Source of the DNA: Lytechinus variegatus
Lineage: Eukaryota; Echinodermata; Echinoidea; Temnopleuroida; Toxopneustidae
Length of the DNA stretch: 64,000 nt
NCBI RefSeq assembly: GCF_018143015.1
Contig: NC_054740.1
Span: 37,946,180-38,010,179, forward strand
Direction: 5' to 3'
The translations under genes were made by a program, and so were the position numbers. The notes under the pieces were generated by a model. The model had not been told where the DNA came from. It saw nothing but the letters and a program-made list of their open reading frames with translations, and made no database searches. This document shows, one piece after another, positions 1-10,300 of the stretch. Position 1 is the first letter of the stretch, and every line of letters starts with the position of its first letter.

Positions 1-28
1 CCACGCGCCTGATATATATATATATATA

Positions 29-803
29 CAGTGCGACCCAGAAAAACGAAACCGAGATTTAGCGATGATTTATCTTAACTTAATCATAAATAAAATAGAC
101 AAATGACCTACCATTGTAAAGCTTGGAATCTCCTCTTTTATCTGGTATTACTTAGATTATTCCTCATTCACGCATGAGTGAGCAAAAACAATTCGAAAAA
201 AAGGATGCAAAAAAATCATTTGGCGGGGTTTCTGAATTTCAAAAAGAAAATCATATGCCTAAAAGATCAATATCTGCACTTTTATTCGATACCTTAATCA
301 CAGAAAATAGTCAAGAAGTAAAAAAATTAAGATGATCCCTCGAAATATTGCTTGTATTTCCATAATTTCATTCACCGGTTTCCCACAGAAGCTATCGCAC
401 GGTAACAAAAGACTTAACATGGCTGATCGTCAACAAAACGGAGAGTCGAGGAGTGTGAACGCTAGCCCGTAAAACCTCTTCCTTTTATGAAATTATTGAA
501 ATTCAAGCCTTATTTCAATTAACCAGAACTTTGTCATTCTTGACCATTTTCTGCAATTGAGGTATCAAATTAAAGAGCAGATATTGAACTTTTTAGAAAT
601 GTGGTTTTCTTTTTAAACCCCAGATACGGCCCACCAAGTGACGTTTTGATATCCCCCTTTCAATTTGTTTTTGCTCACTCATGCGTGAATGAGAAATAAT
701 CTAATCAATTTCAGATGAAAGAGGAGATTCTAAGCTTTAAAATTTGTGATTAATTTGTGATTAAGTTATGATCAAATCTCGGTTTCGTTTTTTGTGGGAC
801 GCA

Positions 804-806
<3 letters not shown>
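29..806. mobile_element. Palindromic MITE, TA-flanked, copy 1
   Basis: The two ends are inverted copies of each other. The left end begins CAGTGCGACCCAGAAAAACG and the right end finishes with its near complement, CGTTTTTTGTGGGACGCACTG. The similarity runs inward for at least 100 bases and includes the AAACCGAGATTTAGCGAT stretch. Both ends abut TA dinucleotides, which fits a Tc1/mariner-type TA target. There is no coding capacity. A second copy lies at 12731-13547 inside the kinesin gene. It is a non-autonomous DNA element; its family is inferred from the TA flank only. Confidence 0.8.

Positions 807-867
<61 letters not shown>
807..867. repeat. (TA)n microsatellite
   Basis: About 30 uninterrupted TA units directly abut the right end of the palindromic MITE. 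A shorter TA run (12-28) abuts its left end, so the element sits in, or has expanded, a TA tract. Confidence 0.95.
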
Positions 868-869
<2 letters not shown>

Positions 870-935
870 TTTTATTAAACATCATTGTAAACTTGCCTCA
901 CATCCTCTGACATTGGTTTTACCACACTTTTCATT

Positions 936-2815
936 TTTTTAGAAAGAATTTGCATGTGAATTGAGTGTACCGGTTACTAGGATACTCGATATATCTTTTA
1001 GACAAGGAATAGTACCTTCACAGTGGAAATTTGGTCAAGTAACTCCCATTCCAAAATCTCACCCACCTTACATCAATAATTTACCTCCTATAGCTTTAAT
1101 TTCACATTTTGCTAAGCTCGCCGAATCTTTTATGGCTCAATGGTTATTGAAAGACACTGACAAACGAATTGATATGCATCAGTTTGGTAACAGACCAGGA
1201 TTTTCTACCTCACATTATTTTGTTGGTCTATATTACATCATCTCTATGACAATGCAGAAAACAAAAAGTCTGTGTCCACTGTTGCATGTACATATTTTAG
1301 AAAGGCGTTTGATCGCCTGGATCGCAATATACTAATTAAAAAAATGATTAATATGCACATAAAACCATGGATCATAAATTGGATTGTAAGTTTTTGGAAT
1401 ATCGCAAGCAATGTACGTTATATGATGGAATATTTTCTGATATCAAAGTTAATCATGCCGGTGTGCCCCAAGGGACACGACTTGGCCCAATCCTTTTTTT
1501 AATTATGGTAAATGATTTATGTGAAAATATTCCTATACACTATTTTAAATATGTTGATGATTTGTCTTTAGTACAATGTCGTAAATCAACCGACACTTCG
1601 CAATTACAGTCAGTACTTAATTCAGTGCAATCCTGGTCACAATCAAATAATATGTCACTCAATCCCTCAAAGTGTTTTACCTTACATATAACTTTTATGA
1701 AAAACCCCATCACTCCTGAGGCTCTTGCCATTAATAACTCTGCCTTATGTAATGTAGAAAGTAATCAAATTTCTAGGAGTTAATATGATTTGAAATGGAA
1801 TTTACATGTCGATGACTTGGTTAAGAGGTGCAATAGAAAATTATGTTAAGAAAACTGAAAAAGTTCAATTTACCATAGAAGGATTTAGTGACAATATATA
1901 TGGGTTGTATACGACCAATTTTAGTATATTGTGCTCCAGTTTTCCACAGCAGTCTCACAGCAAAACAAAATAATACTATTGAAAGAATACAACGGAGAGT
2001 ATGTAAAATTATCTTAGGACATAATTACGTTTTTTACACAAATGCATGTCAGGTGTCACCCCATTATACAATTATTTTTGTCATTTGAATAAGTGTCAGT
2101 CTCCTCTCCTTCAAGTCTGCCATTATCATATTACATTCACTCATTCATGTTCATTTCCTTTCATGCTTTATTTAAACTTAACCGTTTTTAATGCATTTTA
2201 CTGTGTATTTAAAGGGGAAGTTCACCCTGACAAAAAGTTTATTGTAAAAATAGCAGAAAAAATAATAAAAAATATTGCCGAAGGTTTGAGAAAAATTCAT
2301 CAAATAATTAAAAAGTTATTAGTATTTCAATTATTTGATTTGTGACGTCATATGCGAGCAGCATTCCTACATAGCGAATGGTAAAAAATCAATGAAATGT
2401 CATTTTCTCAGAAAATTGGAAATTGTTTTCACTGTACCTTCTTTATATCAATAGACAAATCATTTCACACCCGATCATGATAAGAAAACAAGATTAAGTC
2501 ATCAAGAACCATACAAAATTTGAAATTCATGCATTTCATATTACATAACAAATGGGGCAGCTGCTCGTTTATGACGTCACAAATCAAAAATTTCGAACTC
2601 TAATAACTTTCTTACTCTTTAACGGATTTTCCTCAAACCTTCACCAATATTTTTTACTATTTTTTCTGCTATTTTTACAACAAAGTTTTCTTCAGGGTGA
2701 ACTTTCCCTTTAATGATGTGCCAAAACCAACTTGTAAGCATGATTTTTCCAGCTCTTGCTGTTTGTTCATGTATGATTGTTAACATGTTTGATTATCGAT
2801 AAAGACCATTTTTTT
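936..2815 (+). mobile_element. Broken non-LTR retrotransposon (LINE), reverse transcriptase part
   Basis: Four overlapping pieces in different frames spell a reverse transcriptase in the right order. 961-1270 gives the fingers region (VTPIPKSH, then an FGNRPGFST-like motif). 1272-1400 gives FRKAFDRLDR. 1367-1783 gives GVPQGTRLGPILFLIMVND and the catalytic FKYVDDLSLV. 1888-2090 gives the thumb end (CIRPILVYCAPVFHSS). The endonuclease and 5' part are missing, so the copy is 5'-truncated and carries at least three frame breaks. After the nested MITE at 2213-2709, a further stretch ends GATAAAGACC followed by T-rich sequence and may be the LINE 3' end. The motifs resemble CR1/Jockey-group elements; the exact clade is uncertain. 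Confidence 0.8.
2213..2709. mobile_element. TTAA-flanked MITE (AGGGGAAGTTCACCCT ends)
   Basis: The terminal inverted repeats are AGGGGAAGTTCACCCT and AGGGTGAACTTTCCCT, directly flanked by TTAA on both sides. The subterminal sequences are also inverted (the AAAAATAGCAGAAAAAATA stretch and its complement, then TTTGAGAAAAATT with AACCTTC). It has no coding capacity. The TTAA target matches piggyBac-type transposition. It lies inside the 3' part of the LINE and so is younger than it. Confidence 0.85.
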
Positions 2816-4075
2816 TATTTTTAATTTGATTTAATTAAAACATCATTGTACACTAGCTTGCTTCACCTCCTCTCAAGTTGGCTTCACCATAATATTCATT
2901 CTTAAAAAAACCCCGTCATTTTTATGCACTTGCCTCACCTCCTCTCAAATTGGCTTCACAATACTAAATTAATCTCCACTTGGCTTCAACATAATATTCA
3001 TTTTTTTAAAACATCATTGTACACTTGCCTCACCTCCTTTCAAGTTGGCTTTACCATAATACATATTATTTTTTTTTTAAATATCATTGTACAGCATGCC
3101 TTACGTCCTCTCAAGTTAATTGGCTTCACTATAATATTCAGGTAATATTCATTCTTTTTTAACATCATTGTTCACTTCCCTCACCTCGATCGATTGGCTT
3201 CATATACTACCTTTAAATCTACACTATTTTTCCCTTTTTAAAGGACAAGTCCACCCGAACAAAAAATTGAATTGAATAAAAAGAGAAAAATCAAACAAGC
3301 ATAACACTGAAAATTCCATCAAAATTGGATGTAAAATAAGAAAGTCATGACATTTTAAAGTTTCGCTTAATTTCACAAGACAGTTATATACACATCCTGG
3401 TCGGTATGCAAATGAGGAGACTGATGACGTCACCCACTCACTATTTCTTTTGTATTTTATTATATGAAGTATGAAATATTTTAATATTCTCCTTATTGTC
3501 AAGTGAAATAGTGGTTAATCCCTCTCTGAACATGTGTTAGCTTTGTTTAATACTTGTTTCAGTCAAGTTTGTCCCTATGATCATATATGTAAAAATAAAA
3601 TATTGTATAATTCACACAATAAAAAAACAAAAGAAATAGTGAGTGATGGACATCACCGACTGACTTATTTGCATTTGACCAAATTGTGCATTTAATGTAA
3701 AATAAGCGAAACTTTAAAATGTCATAACTTTCTTATTTTACATCCGATTTTGATGAAATTTTCAGCGTTATGCTAGTTTGATTTTTTTTCATTTATTCAA
3801 ATCAACATTTTCTGGGGTGGACTTGTCCTTTAAAAAAGGAAGAATATAGTGTAGATTAAAAGGTATTATATGAAGCCAATTGATCTAGGTGAGGGAAGTG
3901 AACAATGATGATGAAAAAAAAAAGAATATTACCTGAGTATTATGGTGAAGCTAATTAACTTGAGAGGAGGTGAGGCATGCTGTACAATGATGTTAAAAAA
4001 GAACATGTATTATGGTGAAGCCAACTTGAGAGAAGTTGAGGCAAGTTTACAATTATGTTTCTAAAAAGAATGACG
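2816..4075. repeat. Large palindrome with a ~60-bp minisatellite in both arms
   Basis: The left arm (2830-3215) holds several units of about 60 bp containing ACATCATTGTACACTTGCCT, then CACCTCCTCTCAAGTTGGCT. The right arm (3840-4075) holds the same units in reverse (GAGAGGAGGTGAGGCA, then ACAATGATGT). A TTAA-flanked MITE occupies the centre. The sequence just outside the MITE (TAGTGTAGATT and its complement) is also inverted, so the palindrome is larger than the MITE itself. A lone related unit sits at 875-935, before the LINE. Confidence 0.75.
3242..3829. mobile_element. TTAA-flanked MITE (AGGACAAGTCCACC ends), copy A
   Basis: The ends AGGACAAGTCCACC and GGTGGACTTGTCCT are exact inverses, flanked by TTAA. 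The inner inverted sequence includes CATCCGATTTTGATGAAATT near the right end and its near complement near the left. Related copies lie at 4081-4503 (left end missing) and 29123-29696. It is non-coding. Confidence 0.85.
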
Positions 4076-4080
4076 AATAT

Positions 4081-4503
4081 ATATATATGACATCACTCAC
4101 TCACTATTTCTTATGTATTTTATTATATGAAATATAAAGTATTTTTATTTTCTCGTCATTGTCATGTGAAATGAAGTTTCACTCCTCCCTGAACACGTGG
4201 AATTCCATTATTTTAACATTTTGTGCTTCAGGCAAGGAGGTCCTAATCGTCAAATTCGTAAAAATTGAAATATTGTATAATTCAAACAATAAAAAACAAA
4301 AGAAATAGTGAGTGAGTGACATCATCGACTCTCTCATTTGGATGTAACTGGCTGGTTCATATTACTATTTCGTTGAAAATAAGCGAAACTTTGAAATGTC
4401 ATAAATTTCTTATTTTACATCCGATTTTGATGAAATTTTCAGCATTATGCTTGATTTTTTTCTATTGATTCAAATCAACATTTTTCTGAGGTGGACTTGA
4501 CCT
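4081..4503. mobile_element. TTAA-type MITE, 5'-truncated copy B
   Basis: The sequence from the CACTCACTATTTCTT motif to the right end GGTGGACTTGACCT-TTAA matches the inner and right part of copy A. The left terminal repeat is not present; the copy starts next to a short TA run. Confidence 0.7.
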
Positions 4504-4507
4504 TTAA

Positions 4508-5667
4508 ATAAATGTCCACAATACTGGCGATATTAATATAAATTGATTGAATCACGATGAATGACAAGAGTCACTGTAAGAAGTTGAAATATCTGTGAAG
4601 ACGATGTTGATGATGATTAAACAGTCAATTTCAGCAATCCATGGGTTGAAAAGCGTTCATTAAAACAGCTTGATGATATCTCGATGAGAACTGAGAATTC
4701 CTCTCTCAAAGTAACTGCAAACAGTTCATAATGGCGTGCAAATAATTCCATAGAAATGTTGTATTCCAGGTGGAAATAAAATATGCTCTGACATAAAGTC
4801 TGGCATGAAACTCTGAGTTCTGATGTGATGTGATAATGATGATGTCCTTGAAGAAACTGCCGGCTTATATATACATGTACAAATATTAGTTTCTATAGAT
4901 CACTGTTCTGGAAGCTTCTGGTATTTCCTTAAAAAAACATTCTCCTTCTTTCTGGAGCAATCAAATTCTAGCAGACTCTTGAATGACCTCAGTGAAATTA
5001 ACAATTGTAAACGAACTAGCTAATCCTATATTGTCATTTTCACTGCAGGCAGTCTGCTGTGTAGCAATCTATTGTTTAGCAGTCTGTGTTTCTCTTTGGA
5101 CATTCCAGAGAAAACAAAGATTATTCACAGATTACTCATGTCCAACAAAGCTGTACTGGAACATTCTTAATCATTCTATGCTATAAATAAGAGGAAATAA
5201 CTAAATGAATGACTAAATGTTATTGCTCTTATAACACTCTGATGAAGTGTTGCTGCCCTCTATAGCTACATGTCGTTATTAATTAACCACTGCTGTAGAT
5301 CGAGTGACGTCAGAGTTGCTTGGTTTCTGACAACAGTTTATCGAGGATCCGGAAAAGGAGTAAATATTCATCAAATTGTTATATTGGTCACGCACTATGG
5401 TTCGTAAAACTTCGTATTGTAATTGTTTTGTGTGAATTTTTACATGTTAGTAGAGTTAGGATTGTGATAGTAGTAAATTCCTGCTTGTTCTGATGTTTTT
5501 TAACGTGCGTATTGACTCACATCGCATCGACCATGGCATGGCCATGGGCTGGCATTGCGATTGAATGAATGTCAACGCATTGCCATTGGCATTGCCATTG
5601 ATTGATTGCCTTCTTCTTTGCTGTTCTGCCCCCGGTGTTCGAAGAACAGCGGCTATCCGCAGGATGG
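4508..5667. other. Stretch with no recognised gene
   Basis: I see no conserved coding region, RNA gene or clear transposon end here. An open frame at 4983-5186 encodes a short hydrophobic peptide with no family I recognise and no splice context. The segment 5540-5610 has several repeats of GCCATTG and GGCATGG. Confidence 0.4.
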
Positions 5668-6213
5668 TTGTCGTGTTCCCAGGGGGGGGCACTCGACCAA
5701 AAAAGTGGTGGGGCCTGGGGGTGTGCCGCGGGCGAGACAAAAAACGGGGGCCTTGGAGCGGGCTTATCGTAAAAAGGAGGGTCCTCGGAACAGGCTTCAG
5801 AACGACAAATGTTTGTGAAAACGGGGGTCCTTGGAACGGATCGCTAGCGGAGTGCGAATGCATCCCTATGGCTATGCCTATGGAACGGTCATGTGTGCAT
5901 GATGCAGCTAGCGCGGCCTCTGCCGGGGGAGCTCTGCGGCCGCTTTTCACCAAAATTGCGGGTCATTCAATGCGATTGGAGCGGCGCAAAAAAAATATGC
6001 GAAGCTTTGGAGCGGATTTCTCTCTTTTTTTCACGATAAGAAGAAAATGCTATGCCTTGGTCCTTGGAGCGGCTTTCTTTGTTCTTTTTCTCAACAAGGC
6101 AAAAATGCTATGCCTTGGAACGGAAATTTGAGTGTGAAAATGGGGGTCCCCTCCGCGGCACATACCCACTATGCATTATATACTGAGTGCCCCCCTCCCC
6201 CCGGGGTCGTGTT
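5668..6213. mobile_element. Terminal-inverted-repeat element with G-rich ends
   Basis: The left end TGTCGTGTTCCCAGGGGGGG followed by GCACTC is mirrored by the right end GAGTGCCCCCCTCCCCCC followed by GGGGTCGTGTTGT. The interior repeats a degenerate phrase CCTTGGAGCGG or CCTTGGAACGG at least five times. It yields long open frames on both strands only because the segment is GC-rich; none resembles a known protein. It is probably non-autonomous. Confidence 0.65.
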
Positions 6214-6689
6214 GTAATAATTTCTCTAACTCTAAGCGAATATAATGAATTTTAAGAATGTATCTGAGGCAGTGGGTCATTGGCAGCAAGAGTTTCAGAT
6301 AGGTGTAAGGAGGGTAATTACCCTGGGCGAAGTTCGAGCAGGCTCATAACCTTGTTCATTGAATGAGTGCTCCACGGCCACTCTAGTCTCTACTTCACTT
6401 CCGCTATCCCTAGCCTAGGCTAGGCTATGGCTATTGTTGGAACTACCCCTTATCGACCACCTAATTTTCGAACCATATCTGCGGAAATATTTATTAGTAT
6501 TACATAGTTTTCGTCTCATTTGTGCAGAAAATTGAGCAGATCAGATTCCCATGTTTTGATCAGCAACTCCGATTTAATTTGCGTATACCGGTAGGTCTAA
6601 CGTTATCGGCGAACAACGAATACAACAGTTTTGCATTTGCTCATTTGCATCCTTCTTTTGAAACCGACCACCTGCGATAGTGGCGTTAC

Positions 6690-6910
6690 ACTAAGTTTAC
6701 AGCCGATTCAAAAAGTGGTTTATTGAAAAATCAAAGAAAAGAAATATAATGAGAAAGAAAAATAGCTTAATTTCTTACTTTACACCCTTATTTTACTCCG
6801 TGTCCATCCTCCGGTTATCCTCAAAATAATTGGAGATTTTGGGCCAGTATCTAATTCCTCACACGTATTATTCATGGCCAATTTCAAAACATTGCATGCG
6901 ATCGGTCGCA
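6690..6910 (-). repeat. Dispersed repeat (also in RPS3A intron 1)
   Basis: This stretch contains CTCCGTGTCCATCCTCC and GCATGCGATCGGTCGCAGG. It is the reverse complement of segments at 38390-38530 and 39660-39840 inside RPS3A intron 1. No terminal repeats are clear, so the family is not assigned. Confidence 0.6.
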
Positions 6911-7318
6911 GGCCAAACAGCATAAATATTAATATTATATTACATGTAGATGGCTCAGAAATACCAGAAATATTCTAAGAGTTTGGGAAAATATTCCAAG
7001 AATCAGTGGAATAATTTGTTCTATTGAAATGAATGACAAGGTTGACAGTAATTTTGATGTAATTATTTTCATGTTTTATTAAGTGTTTTAAGCATGAATA
7101 TAACTTGTAAGTTGTAACATGTATCATAGTTTTGGGAGTCGGCAAGCAATATTAGTGAACAGGTTTATTATTTGTATATTGAGTGATTATCTGCAGTCAG
7201 ATGCTCCCTTTGCTAAAACGTTTTAACTTCTATTCCGTTGTTCCGTTTTTAAGAAGGGACGGAAGATTAAGATCCAAACTTGACAATTTTAAACTGATTT
7301 GCAATGCTTTGATTTTAG

Positions 7319-10300
7319 CCTGACTCAAAGGCTGCAGAGAAGGTAGCGGTGAAAGTGGTGGCAAGATGTCGACCTTTCACAGATACCGAGAAAGAGAAGG
7401 GTGCTTCACGAATCATCAAGATGTCTGGAGACAAGACTACATTGCAAAATCCACAACAGGGCGGCACTGGAAAGGTTTGTTCAATCTATCCAAGTAATTA
7501 ATTTGTCATTTTCTAATCTCTTCCGTTGCAATATGTATGTGTACATTTGTTTTTCTTTTGTAGCAAGCTGTTTGTATATGAGGGATAAGGAATTTTCTAA
7601 AACTTCTTGTTTTTACCCTTTTTAAAACAAAATTTTGATGTATAACCTTTGAATACCATTTGCACCAAACTTATAAATGTAGATTATGACTTTAACTTGT
7701 GAATTTAAATTTCATCGCATTTTTCATTGTATTATTCTCATGTGTCATATCCTCTACATGATTAAGATTTCAACAGATGAAAGATATATATTTACCATCC
7801 TCCCTTAGTTTGATATTTTAGTAATTACATTAATTTTGTGTTTTTGCTGATCATTTTACTATATATAGGAAGCTGTATTTGCGTTTGATGCCAGCTACTT
7901 CTGGGATACAAGAACAGTAAGTATTTCTTTCATTCATTAAGTATTCTTTGAGACAGACACACATGTGGTGCCTTTTACTTATTGTGAAATTTCATCCATT
8001 GCCCACACCGTGCCCCAACCTTCACCTACATGTATGGTACTGCCCACCATGTTAAAAATATTTTGCAAAATATTTTTCATTTGAGGTACCCCTCAAAATT
8101 AGAATTTTTTATCACTTGAACCCATAACTGGGTCTCTTTTGGGAGACTAGTCGACATCTAGAATTACGGTAAGTGATGGCATGTGTGGGGAGTTGCCGGG
8201 GCTAAAAGAGATTACATTGTTTCAAAACATGAAATAATTTTGGCTCCCACCGCTATCTTTCTCTCTCTCTCTATCTCTCTCACCCAAACACAGAGATGGG
8301 GAGGGGTCAATTTGTTTCTGAAGTCACAACCTTTCCATAATGGGAACGCACTGTTGCTTCTTTCTTTGTCTCCCAAAAGTTTCATTGGCCATGGAATGTA
8401 TAATCACATCGATTGTCGATCAGCGGCAAGCCATTCGAACCATTTGATCAATCGATGTTTACTCCCAGGCCTAATTATCATTATTATTATTATCATTATT
8501 ATTATTGTTATTATCATTATTATTATTGTTATTGCTATTATTGTTTGCTGCAGAGTTTGGTATACAAAGAGCAATGTGAACCCTTATTGAAGAGAGCAAT
8601 GGAGGGCTACAACGTCACTATCATTGCGTTTGGACCTACAAATAGCGGCAAGACCCATCTCATGTCTGGGCCTATGGAGGATCCAGGTCTTGTTCCAATG
8701 GTAAGAGATCGGTAGATTTTTCCGATCTACTTGCATATATACAGTGTGTCCCAGAAAAATGAAACCAAAACAGTTTTTCAGCTGTCGTTTTTTGAGTCGA
8801 CTTGAAATTTACAAATTTTGTTATGTTAACAAATACTTTCTTTTGTGATTCCTGACAAAACAAAAAGCATCTTGATCATACATGTATCATATCCATAAAA
8901 AAAGAGAAGAAAAAAAATGGAATAGAATATATCATTGATTGTCTTCTATCAACAAATGAATAAAAAAAGGAAAATTGTGCATCCAGTTGGGCATTCAGGA
9001 TATAAAACCTATATCAAATCCATTCATTGAAAAGAATATATCTTCATGAAAATGAATAGTTGTATCAATAGCTAAGTACAGAAACATGAAACATGTTTTA
9101 TAAATATTGCCTAAAATATAAGTAAATTAAAAGACAAAGGACAGAAAAAGACAAAAGTCTTAACCACTAGACCACGACGCCCCAAATTAATGGTAGGATG
9201 TAGTGAGAGAAGTTTGTCTTTTTCATTGAAATCTACTGGGCCCCACCCCCCAGATTACTTATAGCTGTTTATATTCCTTTGCTAATTGAGATACTCTTCT
9301 TTTCAACTTCTCTACGTACATCATGCCATTCACTGAGGATTAGGTACAGCATTATTAAGTATTCAATTGACTAAGATTTTTTTTAATTCTGAATATTCCT
9401 CCTTTTATTCCAATCCTTGACAATAAATGATAATATTTGTTATTCCAGATCAACCGAAGTCTCTTCAAGCAGATCAAAACCTCAAAAAAGCAGTTCCTTG
9501 TGACAGCATCGTTTCTAGAGGTAAGAGCCAGATGCATATCTGGAGCCCATAACCCAAAGCTTAGCAATGATGGTAGAACATTTTTTTCTACAATTGATTG
9601 CATTTACTTCAACGTACAGTCAATCATGAAAATCAAGCTTACGATTAATCACTAATCTTTGTGTTATGGGACCGTGTTTTGTGGAGCATCTTGCCAATGA
9701 TGTTCATTGACAGATTTGCTTTGTGCCAATCTGATGCAAGGATTTCAGTTGCTTCTAACAAATAGTAAAGAAAATAGAAATGCCTTGAAGTAAACTTTAT
9801 GAAATAAACTTTGTACTTTGAAGTTTCTCAAAGTGAGTTTTTGAAATGTCATCATAACTTAGAAAATATATGGACCTAGTTCATTAAACTTGGACATAAG
9901 TTTAATCAAGTATCACCAAACATCCTGCATGAGTTTCACGTCACATGACCAAGGTCAAAGGTCATTTAGGGTCAATGAACTTTGGCCGATTTGGGGGTAT
10001 CTGTTGAATTTCAATCAAAACTTTAAAAGTTTTTGGATCTGATTCATGAAACTTGGACATAATAGTAATCAAGTATCACTGAACATCCTGTGCAAGTTTC
10101 AGGTCACATGATCAAGGTCAAAGGTCATTTAGGGTCAATGAACTTTGGCCGAATTGGGGGTATTTGTTGAATTACCATCATAACTTTAAAAGTATGTTGG
10201 TCTAGTTCATAAAACTTGGACATAAGAGTAATCAAGTATCACTGAACATCCTGTGCGCATTTTAGGTCACATGACCAAGATCAAAGGTCAATGAACTTTG

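Noticed and set aside
4983-5186. Hydrophobic frame of 67 codons
   Set aside because: It has no ATG-proximal support, no conserved motif and no neighbouring exon; treated as chance.
5565-6131. Long plus-strand open frame of 188 codons
   Set aside because: It lies inside a GC-rich terminal-inverted-repeat element with repeated CCTTGGAGCGG phrases. The opposite strand is equally open and neither product resembles a protein family.
6245-6304. Candidate first kinesin exon starting ATGAATTTTAAGAATG
   Set aside because: Its donor leaves one extra base, but the 7319 exon needs phase 0; no motor-like residues are encoded.
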